The position numbers were made by a program, and so were the translations under genes. The notes under the pieces are model-generated. The model saw only the letters and a program-made list of their open reading frames with translations. It ran no database searches and was not told the origin of the DNA. A stretch of DNA of 64,000 nt, taken from Caballeronia sp. SBC1. GTDB taxonomy: Bacteria; Pseudomonadota; Gammaproteobacteria; Burkholderiales; Burkholderiaceae. The stretch spans positions 372,001 to 436,000 of the forward strand of contig NZ_CP049157.1 in assembly GCF_011493005.1 (NCBI RefSeq), given 5' to 3'. Positions 8,145-17,510 of this stretch are shown piece after piece. Each line of letters opens with the position of its first letter. Position 1 is the stretch's first letter.

Positions 8145-9017
8145 TCACTCCGCATGCTTCTCGTCGAAATCCCATACGGCCGGGAATCCCATCAGGTCGC
8201 ACATTTTTGCGAACGAATACATGTCTGCCTGCACCGGGACGGTGCCCTTGAGAGCCTTGATCTGCTCGTAGACATTCTCGAGCGCTTTTGCCACCGCTAG
8301 AAAGCCGGATGCGGGATAAATAGCGATTGAAAAACCAAACGCCTGGAGCTCCGCGGGTGTCAGTTGCGGTGTGCGGCCACCCTCAACAATATTCACAAGT
8401 AACGGCACGTCAAATGACTTACCGATTCGCTCCAGCTCGTCAGCGCTCTCCGGTGATTCGATAAACAGCACATCGGCGCCTGCCTTCACATAAGCCTCTC
8501 CGCGGCGCAGGGCCTCGTCGAGACCTAACGATGTACGCGCGTCTGTGCGGGCAACAATCTGGAAATCGGGATCCTGGCGCGTTTGCGTGGCCACCTGGAT
8601 CTTTTTAACCATATCGTCGGCAGCGATCACGCGTCGTCCTGGCGTATGGCCACACTTTTTTGGAAACTCCTGGTCCTCTAACTGGATGCCGGCAGCACCG
8701 GCCTGTTCGTATCCGCGCACGGTGTTGGCGACGTTTAGCAGTCCCCCATAACCCGTATCACCGTCGCATATCAGCGGCGTGTTACTCGCGGCGCAAAACG
8801 CCGTCACGCGGTTGAGCATGTCCGTGTAGGTTGCAATGCCTGCATCCGGTACGCCGAGATAGGACGCAACCGTTCCAAAGCCCGTCATATACAGGCAATC
8901 GAAGCTCATTGTGTCCGCAAGCCGGACTGAGATCAGGTCGAAAACACCAGGCGCCACTACGATTTCGTCGCCAGCGAGCTTGTCTTTCAGGACGCGTCTT
9001 TTCGTACTGCTTGTCAT
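8145..9017 (-). CDS. Isocitrate lyase/PEP mutase superfamily enzyme
   Basis: A 290-aa enzyme of the PEP mutase/2-methylisocitrate lyase superfamily (TIM barrel). The metal-binding stretch DGDTGYGG is at residues 85-92, the ED pair at 114-115 and the loop KKCGH at 120-124, which in lyases carries the catalytic cysteine. These features favour a C-C lyase of a 2-hydroxy-dicarboxylic acid (2-methylisocitrate or 2,3-dimethylmalate type) or oxaloacetate decarboxylase over a P-C mutase. It is the last gene behind an MFS carrier and a GntR regulator on the same strand, so it probably acts on an imported acid or its product. Confidence 0.88.
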   Translation of the reverse strand: MTSSTKRRVLKDKLAGDEIVVAPGVFDLISVRLADTMSFDCLYMTGFGTVASYLGVPDAGIATYTDMLNRVTAFCAASNTPLICDGDTGYGGLLNVANTVRGYEQAGAAGIQLEDQEFPKKCGHTPGRRVIAADDMVKKIQVATQTRQDPDFQIVARTDARTSLGLDEALRRGEAYVKAGADVLFIESPESADELERIGKSFDVPLLVNIVEGGRTPQLTPAELQAFGFSIAIYPASGFLAVAKALENVYEQIKALKGTVPVQADMYSFAKMCDLMGFPAVWDFDEKHAE

Positions 9018-9033
9018 GATCGGTTTTCCAGAG

Positions 9034-10431
9034 TTAGTGGTTTTGCTCGCGTGGGACGTCGTGGCCCATCAGCGGAACGGGAACGGGTTCGTCTTGCTGC
9101 TCCGAAATATCTTCAAGCGAGCGCTGGTTCGTTTCAACGCCAAATACAGCCAGCACGAGGGCCATGACCAGCAACGTGCCGATGATCACCCACAGCACAT
9201 CCTTGATTCCCCCGCTTGCGTACATCAGCACGACAATCTGCGGTGCGGCGATGCCCGCAATACGGCCGGCCGAGCCCGCGATGCCATTGGCACGCATGCG
9301 GTTTTCCGTGGCGAACAATTCGGGTATGTAGGTGGCAATGCCGAGGGCCACCATCAGGTATGTCAGCGTGAACAGCACGAAGCCGAGGAGCGTGGCCATT
9401 TCGACGCTCGATGAATGACCATAGAGCCATCCGACAACTGCGGCAATTAACGCAACACCGATCAGCCCATTCTTGCGGCCTACCCTGTCGGCGATCAATA
9501 CGCCCAGGAGCGCGCCGGCAGGACCGCCCAGCGACATCAAGGTTGTATAACCGAGCGATGAAGCCATGCCGAGTCCCTGTTTGATCAGAAACGTCGGCAC
9601 CCAAACGATGAAGCCGTAGATCACCACATTGATTCCCACCTGGACGCAAATCGAGAGCAGCGTCCGGCGGATCAACGAGCGTCTGAACAGGCTGCCCAGA
9701 CTGGTGACGCGCGCCACCACAGGAGTGGTATCGGCAATTGGCGGCAACGCGCGTCCCTGCGCCGTTTCTCCCTCGATGCGAGCAAGGATCTCTTCGGCTT
9801 CGGCGAAACGCCCCTTCGACTCCAGCCAGCGCGGCGACTCGGGCATCTTTTTCCGCACGACCCAAATGACGAGCGCCCCTGCGCCAACGATCGCGAACAT
9901 GGCGCGCCACCCGATTGCCGGAATGATCAGGTATCCCAAGAAAGTCGAGAAGAAAAGCGCGGAATTGGTGATCAGGGAAAGATACGCCGACCATTTGCCG
10001 CGTACAGCCGGCGGTATGAATTCGCCGATCGACCCGTAGCCAACGACGATCTCCGCCCCCAGCCCAAGTCCCATGAAAAAGCGGCAGACGATCAGCCAGT
10101 TCATACTCGGCGCGAGCGCACCCGCGATCGAGGCCAGCCCGAAGATCGCGAGGTTGAACTGATAGGTAAACTTACGACCTTTGGCGTCACCGAGAATGCC
10201 GGCGGTGAAGGCGCCGATCAGCATCCCGACAAAGGTCGATGACAGGAACGCGGCGTTGAGTTGCATCGTGGACCAACCGCTGCGGGACAGCGCACCTAGC
10301 ACGCCGCCGGCGAGATAGATGTCGAAGGAGTCCAGGAACATGCCGCCACCAATGAGCCAGAGAATCCGCCGATGAAAACGGGAGGTGGGTAATCGGTCCA
10401 GCCGTGCGCCGGCATGTACGGTGCTCAACAT
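9034..10431 (-). CDS. MFS transporter, sugar/acid:H+ symporter type
   Basis: A 465-aa major facilitator with about 12 membrane helices. The N-terminal MFLDSFDIYLAGGVLGAL is typical of the sugar porter/aromatic acid symporter branch. The loop GDAKGRKFTYQ and its second-half counterpart ADRVGRKNGLIG are the conserved MFS motif. It lies 16 bp upstream of the lyase gene and 82 bp downstream of the GntR regulator gene. Uptake of a carboxylate fits this context; the substrate is unknown. Confidence 0.9.
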   Translation of the reverse strand: MLSTVHAGARLDRLPTSRFHRRILWLIGGGMFLDSFDIYLAGGVLGALSRSGWSTMQLNAAFLSSTFVGMLIGAFTAGILGDAKGRKFTYQFNLAIFGLASIAGALAPSMNWLIVCRFFMGLGLGAEIVVGYGSIGEFIPPAVRGKWSAYLSLITNSALFFSTFLGYLIIPAIGWRAMFAIVGAGALVIWVVRKKMPESPRWLESKGRFAEAEEILARIEGETAQGRALPPIADTTPVVARVTSLGSLFRRSLIRRTLLSICVQVGINVVIYGFIVWVPTFLIKQGLGMASSLGYTTLMSLGGPAGALLGVLIADRVGRKNGLIGVALIAAVVGWLYGHSSSVEMATLLGFVLFTLTYLMVALGIATYIPELFATENRMRANGIAGSAGRIAGIAAPQIVVLMYASGGIKDVLWVIIGTLLVMALVLAVFGVETNQRSLEDISEQQDEPVPVPLMGHDVPREQNH

Positions 10432-10513
10432 GTTCTGTCTCCGATGGTGTACTTTTTACGGCTGATGCGTGGTGATCCCCGGAACTAACTCGATAACTAA
10501 CTCAAGAACTATC

Positions 10514-11203
10514 TCAAGCCTGTCCAGGCTCCTGCCTGAATTTTTCGACTACCGATTTCTGGGCTGCACGAATGTGGCATGTCATGACGGCTTCGGCCCA
10601 TACGGCGTCCCGGCTCTCTAATGCATCCACAATCTCGATGTGCTGACGCGCGCTGCGCGCGCGGTCATCGTCGCTGTATATGTCGAACGTCCACTTGATG
10701 AGCGGCACGTCCTTCATCGACCTGAGCGATTGATCGAGACGCCCGTTCCCGGCCGCCCCGGTGATGATGTCGTGGAAAGTCCGGTTGGCCGCGAACCATT
10801 GCGCCGCCAATTCGGGCGTGATCGGATGCTTCGCAATTTCAAGCATTTCATCCGCCAATGCGCGAAGGGTCGCAAGCTCCGGGGCTGCGATGCCCGATGC
10901 TGCACGCCCAGTCAGATAAGGCTCGATAAGAACCCGAGCCTCGAAGATCTCTTCAACATCGCGTATTGACCAGCTTTTAACGCGTACGCCGTGATTGGGT
11001 TTGACCTCTAGCCAACCCTCGGCCCCGAGCCGGCGAAATGCCTCACGCACCGGTGTGCGGCTCACGCCCAACCCGCGCGCCAGTTGCTCCTCACGGAGGT
11101 ATTCACCGGGCGCATATCGCGTTTCCCCAATCGCTCGCTTAATCGCGGAATAGACGTCGTCTGCCGACTTGTTAGTGGACTGAGCGGGTTCAGTTGTATG
11201 CAA
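10514..11203 (-). CDS. GntR family regulator (FadR/FCD type)
   Basis: A 229-aa regulator. The N-terminal winged helix (YSAIKRAIGETRYAPGEYLREEQLARGLGVSRTPVREAFRRL, cited as residues 18-60) has the GntR signature SRTPVREAFRRL. The remaining residues form the helical FCD ligand domain. FCD regulators usually repress acid-catabolism genes and release on binding the acid. It is first in line with the MFS and lyase genes and divergent from an IclR regulator 195 bp away. The shared intergenic region probably carries operators for both. Confidence 0.9.
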   Translation of the reverse strand: MHTTEPAQSTNKSADDVYSAIKRAIGETRYAPGEYLREEQLARGLGVSRTPVREAFRRLGAEGWLEVKPNHGVRVKSWSIRDVEEIFEARVLIEPYLTGRAASGIAAPELATLRALADEMLEIAKHPITPELAAQWFAANRTFHDIITGAAGNGRLDQSLRSMKDVPLIKWTFDIYSDDDRARSARQHIEIVDALESRDAVWAEAVMTCHIRAAQKSVVEKFRQEPGQA

Positions 11204-11398
11204 AATAGATCCTGGATTGCGAATTTGCCAGCTTGGCGGCTGACATGTTCAATTATTGTATGCAATTCACGATGACGTCCGTTACCCGGGATTTCCCGCA
11301 GCACTCGGGCACACGCAATGGGTACGTATCGCGAGCCCCTTGACGAGCATATTTTCACCATTTACGCTAATTCACATATCTGCAATGAGTTCCTATAT

Positions 11399-12214
11399 AT
11401 GAACGATTCGGTTCGCTCCGCAGCGAGAGTGCTCGATCTCCTCGAATATTTCGCGGCGGCTTCGGAAGGACTTGCATTGACCACCGTATCGACCGTGTTC
11501 GGCATGCCGAAGAGCAGCACGCTGGCCCTCTTACGCACACTGCTCGTGCGCGGGTACCTGGTGCGCGACGAACGCGGGTTGTACAGCCTCAACGACGCTT
11601 TTCGCAGCCGTGGTTTTGGGTGGGGAGGCGATCTCCTGGCCCGGCTCGTCGCGGTGACAAAACCGGCCATGGATGCGCTCTGTGCCGAAATCGGCGAGAC
11701 AGTCATTCTTGGCGTGCTGGGCGACGAAGGCTGCATCAGGTTTCTCGCGAAATCGGTTGCGGCTTCCGTCGTCAGATACGACGTCGACCTGAGCAGCGTC
11801 AGCCCGGCTTACTGCACGGCGATCGGGCGGGTGTTGCTCTCTCCTCTGCCGCGCCATCGCCGGGATGCGATCCTCGCCGCGCAGCCGCTCGAGAAGGTGA
11901 CACAGGACACGGTAGTGGACCTGGACAGGATCAACGTTCTCATCGACGGCGCAGCGGCAGACGGCTACTGCATCGTCCAGGAAGAGTTTGCTGTGGACGG
12001 CATCGGGATCGCGATGCCCATCTTCGGGCCCGACGGCACAGCATTGGCGGCGCTCGACGTGGGATGCGTGGCAAGTCGCTTCGCAGCCAAGCGAGACAAC
12101 ATCATCGCGGCCATGCGGGCTTGCATTGCCGGATTACCTCCGCAATTTTCATCGCAGTTTTCCAATCACCCATCAATGCAAGCCGCAACGACCGAACACT
12201 CCGGCGACGACTAA
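11399..12214 (+). CDS. IclR family transcriptional regulator
   Basis: A 271-aa IclR-type regulator from the ATG at 11399; the upstream in-frame extension does not look like protein. The N-terminal helix-turn-helix (SVRSAARVLDLLEYFAAASE, then MPKSSTLALLRTLLVRGYL) precedes an effector domain. That domain includes AYCTAIGRVLLSPL and, near the end, GIGIAMPIFGPDG. IclR proteins bind small organic acids. It is the first gene of a plus-strand run with an MHS transporter and three enzymes, so it probably controls them. Confidence 0.9.
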   Translation: MNDSVRSAARVLDLLEYFAAASEGLALTTVSTVFGMPKSSTLALLRTLLVRGYLVRDERGLYSLNDAFRSRGFGWGGDLLARLVAVTKPAMDALCAEIGETVILGVLGDEGCIRFLAKSVAASVVRYDVDLSSVSPAYCTAIGRVLLSPLPRHRRDAILAAQPLEKVTQDTVVDLDRINVLIDGAAADGYCIVQEEFAVDGIGIAMPIFGPDGTALAALDVGCVASRFAAKRDNIIAAMRACIAGLPPQFSSQFSNHPSMQAATTEHSGDD

Positions 12215-12257
12215 GGAAAGTGTCCGACACGTGCGTCGTTCTTCAGGAGCCACGCGT

Positions 12258-13568
12258 ATGAATCAAGTAGATAGCCCGGTAGCGAATGCAGTGTTCGTCG
12301 CCGATGCACCTCCGCTGCTTCAAGCTCGCCGCCAATTGATGGCCGCGATGATAGGTAACGTTCTGGAGTACTACGATTTCGTGGTGTACGCGTTCCTTGC
12401 CGCCACGCTGGCCCGGAACTTCTTTCACAGCGGCGGCCTTGGCGGGTTGCTCGCCAGCTTTGCGGCGTTCGGTGTCGGATTCCTCGCGCGCCCTGTCGGC
12501 GGGGCACTGATCGGTAGGATTGCTGATGTTCAGGGCAGGCGAGTGGCATTGCTGATCACAATTTTTGGCATGGCGCTCGGCACGGTGGGTATTGGCCTGT
12601 TGCCAACCTATGACAGCATCGGTATGGCTGCGCCGGTCATGCTGGTGGTCCTGCGCCTGATTCAGGGCCTCGCCGCCGGGGGCGAATGGGGAAGCGCCAC
12701 TTCGTTCATCGTTGAATCCGCGCCCTATGCCAAGCGCGGTCTGTACGGCAGTTTTGGCCAGGCTTCGATCGCTGCGTCGTCGCTTGTCAGCAGTGTCGTC
12801 GTCGCTATTGTGAGCGCATCGTTCACTGCAACGCAAATGGAGGAATGGGCATGGCGCCTACCCTTCCTGATCGGCGGAATTTTGCTGCCCATTGGCATCT
12901 ACATGCGCCGCAATATTGCCGAAACGCCGGCTTTCGTCCAGGCGCAGGCGGAGCCGGCTAAAACGACGCTACTGCCGAAGGGCGCGGCGTTCGCCATGAT
13001 GAGCAAGGCATTCGGCTTCACCATCATCTGGACGGTCTCGTACTACGTAATGCTTAGCTATATGCCGACCTTCCTGAGCAAGTACGCAGGACTTACGCCA
13101 ACACAGGCGCTTATGTCAAATTCAGGAGCCCTACTGGTTCTTGTTCTCGCGACACCGTTGTTCGGCGCTCTGTCGGACCGTATTGGGCGCAAGCCGCTCC
13201 TAATCGGCTGTTGCGCCGGTTTTGCATTGTTATCCTATGCGTTATTTCATGTGATTCTCAACGGTGCCTCGTTTGTCACCATTCTCGGCGTGCAGATTTT
13301 CTTCAACCTGTTTATCGCGGCTTTCTCAGGGTCCGCGCCTGCTGCGCTGTGCGAGCTGTTTCCCACGCATTCCCGCACGACGCTGCTATCGATCGGTTAC
13401 AGCCTTTCGACCGCGATCTTCGGCGGCTTCGCTCCCTTCATCGCGACCTGGCTGATCGGCGCGACCGGCTCGCCTATCTCGCCTTCGCTGTATCTGACGG
13501 CGGCCGCGATCATCTCGGGGCTGGTCATTTTGACCTTCCGGGAAACAGCGCATGAGCAACTCCTCTAA
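12258..13568 (+). CDS. MHS-type MFS transporter (metabolite:H+ symporter)
   Basis: A 436-aa major facilitator of the metabolite:H+ symporter branch. It has NVLEYYDFVVYAFLAA near the N-terminus, the loop GRIADVQGRRVALL and the second-half motif SDRIGRKPLL. AGGEWGSATSFIVESAP is the usual helix-4/5 element (cf. ShiA, ProP, KgtP). The start at 12258 has AGGAG about 9 bases upstream. It is followed after 19 bases by a ketopantoate-reductase-like gene. Import of a polar acid or betaine-like compound is expected. Confidence 0.9.
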   Translation: MNQVDSPVANAVFVADAPPLLQARRQLMAAMIGNVLEYYDFVVYAFLAATLARNFFHSGGLGGLLASFAAFGVGFLARPVGGALIGRIADVQGRRVALLITIFGMALGTVGIGLLPTYDSIGMAAPVMLVVLRLIQGLAAGGEWGSATSFIVESAPYAKRGLYGSFGQASIAASSLVSSVVVAIVSASFTATQMEEWAWRLPFLIGGILLPIGIYMRRNIAETPAFVQAQAEPAKTTLLPKGAAFAMMSKAFGFTIIWTVSYYVMLSYMPTFLSKYAGLTPTQALMSNSGALLVLVLATPLFGALSDRIGRKPLLIGCCAGFALLSYALFHVILNGASFVTILGVQIFFNLFIAAFSGSAPAALCELFPTHSRTTLLSIGYSLSTAIFGGFAPFIATWLIGATGSPISPSLYLTAAAIISGLVILTFRETAHEQLL

Positions 13569-13587
13569 CCACACAGGAATCAATCCG

Positions 13588-14607
13588 ATGGGTAAAAGAA
13601 TCTTGATCTGGGGCGCCGGAGCGATTGGCGGCACGATAGGCGCGTATCTTGTCCGCGCGGGACACGCTGTGACGTTCGTCGATGTGGTGGCCGAGCATGT
13701 GCAAGCCATTCACGACGAGTCGCGCGGCCTGCGCATCACAGGGCCGGTCGACAATTTCACCGTTACCGCGCCGGCATTTCTGCCGCAACATCTCGAAGGC
13801 ACTTGGGACCGCATTTTCCTTGCGGTGAAGGCACAGGATACGGAGGCAGCATGCCGTGCGCTCGCACCGCATCTTGAGTCTGATGGCTACGTGCTGTCGC
13901 TGCAGAACGGCCTTTGCGAGAAGCTCATCGCGAGCATTGTCGGACCGCAACGCACTGTAGGCGCCTTCGTGAACTTCGGTGCGGACTGGATCGGGCCAGG
14001 CGAGATCCTCTATGGCAACCGTGGGGCAGTTGTTGTCGGCGAGATCGACGGCGCAATCACCCCGCGCGTGCGGCAACTGCATGCCGACATGCAGGCGTTC
14101 GAACCGGACGCAATCTTGAGCGATGACATCTGGTCTTTTCTATGGGGCAAGTTGGGTTATGGGTCGCTATTGTTCGCGCAGGCGATCGGCCAGCTTGGCA
14201 TCGCCGATTGTCTTGCACGACACGAACTCCTGCCGCTCTGGCGCTCCCTCGCAGGTGAAGCAATGCAAGTAGCGCACGCCGAAGGCGTCAACCCGCGCGG
14301 CTTTAACGGCTTCGACCCGGCAGCGTTCCGGGGTTCAGCCACCGAAGCCCAGGCACGCGACAGCGTCGCCGCCATGGTGGCGTTCAATCGGCCGAACGCA
14401 AAGACTCACTCCGGTGTGTGGCGCGATCTAGCGATACGCAAGCGCCGCACAGAGGTGGACATGCAGCTCGCGCCGGTCGTGGAGATCGGCCGTTCGCACG
14501 GCATTGACTGCGCGAAGTTGCACGCACTGGTGCAAATGATCCACGAAATTGAGAACGGCGACCGCCCGCTCTCTGATGACAACCTCAACGAACTGCTAGG
14601 CGTATGA
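13588..14607 (+). CDS. Ketopantoate reductase family enzyme
   Basis: A 339-aa ketopantoate reductase-fold protein with the N-terminal NAD(P) motif GAGAIGGTIGAYL and a C-terminal helical ApbA-type domain. The start at 13588 is favoured over 13552 because ACAGGAA precedes it. Homologues in catabolic clusters reduce 2-keto acids other than ketopantoate. The position between an MHS transporter and an SDR suggests a catabolic rather than a pantothenate role, so the symbol panE is not used. Its stop overlaps the next start as ATGA. Confidence 0.85.
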   Translation: MGKRILIWGAGAIGGTIGAYLVRAGHAVTFVDVVAEHVQAIHDESRGLRITGPVDNFTVTAPAFLPQHLEGTWDRIFLAVKAQDTEAACRALAPHLESDGYVLSLQNGLCEKLIASIVGPQRTVGAFVNFGADWIGPGEILYGNRGAVVVGEIDGAITPRVRQLHADMQAFEPDAILSDDIWSFLWGKLGYGSLLFAQAIGQLGIADCLARHELLPLWRSLAGEAMQVAHAEGVNPRGFNGFDPAAFRGSATEAQARDSVAAMVAFNRPNAKTHSGVWRDLAIRKRRTEVDMQLAPVVEIGRSHGIDCAKLHALVQMIHEIENGDRPLSDDNLNELLGV

Positions 14608-15356
14608 ACATCTCATTCGAAGGGAAAGTGGTAGCTGTGAGCGGTGCCGCGATCGGCTTTGGCCGTGCCATTGCGAAGCGGTTCGCTTCAATGGGCGCGA
14701 TGGTGTTCGCCTGCGACCTGAGAGCCGATGCGCTCGCTGAGCTCGCCCGCGACGGTATCACAACGACCAAGGTCGATCTGACTGACCGAGCTGCCGCGGC
14801 GGCATGGATTCAAAGCGTGGAGGAACGTGCAGGAATGGCAATCGATGTGCTCGTCAACAATGCGGGCGGCGTGGCGGGGCAAGCGCATCGACCAATCGAA
14901 AAAGTCAGTGACGACGACTGGAACCGTTTGATTGAAATCAATCTGGGCGCGTCGTTCGCGCTAAGCCGTGCAGCTGCCCCGGCGATGAAACGCGCGGGCA
15001 AAGGGGCGATCATCAATATCAGCTCGGGCGCTGCGTTGCAGGCATCGTTGACCGGCGTCCAGGCCTATTGCTCGGCAAAACACGCGGTGCTGGGACTCAC
15101 GCGGCAGCTCGCTCACGAACTCGGTCCGCATGGCGTTCGCGTCAATAGCGTCGCGCCGGGTTTCGTGCGGACTAACGAAGCAACCGAGAAGCAGTGGGCC
15201 GCTTTCGGGGAGGACAAGCAACGCTCGCTGATGGAGGGCATCGCGCTGCGCAGACTCGGCACGCCTGAAGACATCGCCAACGCCGTCATCTTCCTGGCTT
15301 CCGATCTTGCCAGCTTCGTCAATGGACAAATTCTCTCGGTCGACGGCGGCCGCTAA
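14604..15356 (+). CDS. SDR family oxidoreductase
   Basis: A 250-aa classical SDR. The cofactor motif is the variant SGAAIGFG near residues 12-19. NNAGG and the full catalytic set are present (serine in NISSG, then YCSAK). Asp in FACDLRAD suggests NAD rather than NADP. It is translationally coupled to the ketopantoate-reductase-like gene through ATGA. It probably oxidises a hydroxyl intermediate of the same pathway. Confidence 0.9.
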   Translation: MNISFEGKVVAVSGAAIGFGRAIAKRFASMGAMVFACDLRADALAELARDGITTTKVDLTDRAAAAAWIQSVEERAGMAIDVLVNNAGGVAGQAHRPIEKVSDDDWNRLIEINLGASFALSRAAAPAMKRAGKGAIINISSGAALQASLTGVQAYCSAKHAVLGLTRQLAHELGPHGVRVNSVAPGFVRTNEATEKQWAAFGEDKQRSLMEGIALRRLGTPEDIANAVIFLASDLASFVNGQILSVDGGR

Positions 15357-15383
15357 TCCGCATTCACTCGCAAGGACTGAACC

Positions 15384-16292
15384 ATGAATACACCAGCATC
15401 ATCGGGACACGCGCAGGAACCGTGGCAGTGGGCAGACGAAACATGGCGTCAGATCGTGAATCAGGCGCGTGCGGGCCGCGCGCTGCGGCCGACGTCCTGG
15501 CCCGGTGGCGCGAAGTGCGCCGTGGCCCTCTCGTTCGACAGTGACCACGAGACGAACGAACTGCGCGATGGCGGCAAGTCGATCGGGCGGCTCAGTTGGG
15601 GGCAGTACGGAAGCCGCGTCGGCATGCCGCGAATTCTCGAGATCCTCGATCGTCATCGCGTCAGGGCGAGCTTCTATGTGCCGGCGGTCGCCGCGCTGCT
15701 GCATGAGGACGAGCAGCGTCGCGTTGTCGCCGAAGGGCATGAGATCGGAATTCATGGCTGGATACATGAATTGAACTCTATCCTGCCTTACGAAGCCGAG
15801 CGCGACCTGATGCTTCGCGCAGCGGATACGCTTGAAAAAATCACCGGCATAAGGCCGGTCGGGTTGCGTACGCCGTCGTGGGATTTCAGCCCGAACACGC
15901 TTGCAATCGAGAAGGAGATGGGACTTCTCTACGACTCGTCGCTCATGGCGGACGAGGATTGCTACGAGCTATTGCTTCACGGAGAGCCGACTGGCATCGT
16001 GGAACTGCCGGTGGAATGGATCCGCGACGATGCCGTCTATTTCAGCATGCATCGCTTCCAGTCACTGCGGCCCTACACGCCACCCGCCGACGTATTCGAC
16101 ATCTTCCGCCGCGAGTTCGACTATGCCTACGAGACCGGTGGCCTGTTCCAGTTGACGATGCATCCGCATGTCATCACGGCGCGTTCGCGGATCTGGATTC
16201 TTGAAGAGATCATCCGTCACGCGAAATCGAAAGACGTCTGGTTCGCGACCCATGCGGAGGTCGCGGCTTACGTAAAGGCACATGCCGGCTGA
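15384..16292 (+). CDS. Polysaccharide deacetylase-fold hydrolase (allantoinase/imidase-like)
   Basis: A 302-aa NodB-fold hydrolase. Motif 1 is SFDSDHE, motif 2 is HGWIHE (metal histidines), then RTPSWDFS and the late TMHPHV. The absence of a signal peptide, the length near 300 and the NodB arrangement resemble cytoplasmic members such as PuuE allantoinase and cyclic imide hydrolases, rather than cell-wall deacetylases. It closes the plus-strand operon, 27 bp after the SDR. Hydrolysis of a C-N bond in an imported amide, imide or N-acyl compound is my inference. Confidence 0.83.
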   Translation: MNTPASSGHAQEPWQWADETWRQIVNQARAGRALRPTSWPGGAKCAVALSFDSDHETNELRDGGKSIGRLSWGQYGSRVGMPRILEILDRHRVRASFYVPAVAALLHEDEQRRVVAEGHEIGIHGWIHELNSILPYEAERDLMLRAADTLEKITGIRPVGLRTPSWDFSPNTLAIEKEMGLLYDSSLMADEDCYELLLHGEPTGIVELPVEWIRDDAVYFSMHRFQSLRPYTPPADVFDIFRREFDYAYETGGLFQLTMHPHVITARSRIWILEEIIRHAKSKDVWFATHAEVAAYVKAHAG

Positions 16293-16365
16293 ACAATGGT
16301 TCACTATCCCGACGCGCCCGGCTTGGACCACAGCAGTCCGCGCCTGGCACATTCACCCGTCCTGA

Positions 16366-17112
16366 TCAGCGCATGCCGCCACTCGCAACAATCTGTTCAC
16401 CCGTCAGCCAGCGTGAATCGTCCGACGCAAGAAAGACTGCGATCGACGCAATATCATCCGGCTGACCCAACCGGCCGAGCGGAGTCTGGGCGAGCGCCCA
16501 CGCATCGAGGTCAGACCCGATTATCCCCGAGCTTTGCGTACCCTCGGTCACCACTACGCCCGGATTAATCGAGTTCACGCGGATTTTCCGTGGTCCGAGT
16601 TCACGCGCCAGCACACCGGTGATAGCGTCGACCGCGCCCTTCGTGCCGCTATAGACGGCACTTGAAGGCGGCGTAATACGGCTGACGACCGAACTGACAT
16701 TGATGATGCTACCGCCCTCGCCCAGATGACCCACGGCGGCCTGCGTGGTAAGCAGTACGCCTAATACGTTCGTATTGAACTGTTTGTGGAAGTGTTCTTC
16801 GGTGATCTGCTCGATCGGCGAGAATTCGTAGACTCCTGAATTGTTGACCAGGATATCGAGGCGTCCAAACGTGTCGATAGCCGCATTGATAATGCCTTGC
16901 GCATCCGCTGCCTTCGAAACGTCGCCGCCGACGGCGACTGCCCGGCCGTCCGCTGCGGTAATGGCCGCAACAACGGCATCGGCGCCCGCTTTGCTGGTTG
17001 CATAGTTGACGACTACCGAAGCGCCCTCTGCTGCGAGTGCCTTGGCGATAGCGGCGCCGATGCCCTTGGACGCGCCCGTGACGACGGCTACTTTACCTGT
17101 GAGCTTGCTCAT
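16366..17112 (-). CDS. SDR family oxidoreductase
   Basis: A 248-aa classical SDR of the FabG/glucose dehydrogenase type, from the ATG at 17112 with AAGGAA upstream. It has VVTGASKGIGAA at the N-terminus, NNSGVYE, a serine in NVSSV and the catalytic YSGTK. The ending GEQIVASGGMR is the usual SDR tail. It converges on the deacetylase-like gene and is transcribed from a region that holds no other intact gene. Substrate unknown. Confidence 0.9.
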   Translation of the reverse strand: MSKLTGKVAVVTGASKGIGAAIAKALAAEGASVVVNYATSKAGADAVVAAITAADGRAVAVGGDVSKAADAQGIINAAIDTFGRLDILVNNSGVYEFSPIEQITEEHFHKQFNTNVLGVLLTTQAAVGHLGEGGSIINVSSVVSRITPPSSAVYSGTKGAVDAITGVLARELGPRKIRVNSINPGVVVTEGTQSSGIIGSDLDAWALAQTPLGRLGQPDDIASIAVFLASDDSRWLTGEQIVASGGMR

Positions 17113-17264
17113 GATCGTTTCCTTGAAGAGAGTGGGTACCGTGCAAAATGACTGGCTGTTTCTGGGCCAATCGACTTGCGTGGGTGCAAATGTAGACATC
17201 TCTTCGGCCGCGATAAAGCGGCGCAAAACGAATTGACTGGAGGGATTTCACGAACAATCGAAGG

Positions 17265-17510
17265 TCAGAATATTTTGACCGAGAGTTCCGTACCCCCCTT
17301 GATGGGCAACCTGACGGACAGAAAGCCATTGGAAGGATCTCGAATGAATTCGACATAGTCCGGGTCGCCGTTATCGTTCATCAAGAAGCCACCCACTCTA
17401 AGCTCCGGCGGCACGATCTCGATAACTTGCCGGGCCAGCGACGGTCCCGACCTTAGCGGCCAGCCATCGATGAGCGCGAAATCGACAGGGCCGCGTCGTA
17501 TCCAAAAAAC
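17265..17510 (-). pseudogene. C-terminal remnant of a class I SAM methyltransferase
   Basis: A minus-strand frame without a start reads GPVDFALIDGW, then MNDNGDPDYVEFIRDPSNGF and LPIKGGTELSVKIF before TGA at 17265-17267. This matches the end of small class I SAM-dependent O-methyltransferases (final strands and cap). Upstream the frame has no matching SAM-binding N-terminus, and nearby open frames in other phases are nonsense. It looks like a decayed gene. Recognition is by eye. Confidence 0.5.

Noticed and set aside
11318..11398. Longer N-terminus of the IclR regulator
   Set aside because: The added residues are not IclR-like and cross the AT-rich promoter region; the ATG at 11399 matches the family start.
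13552..13587. Earlier start for the ketopantoate-reductase-like gene
   Set aside because: It lies inside the end of the transporter gene; the RBS ACAGGAA fits the start at 13588.
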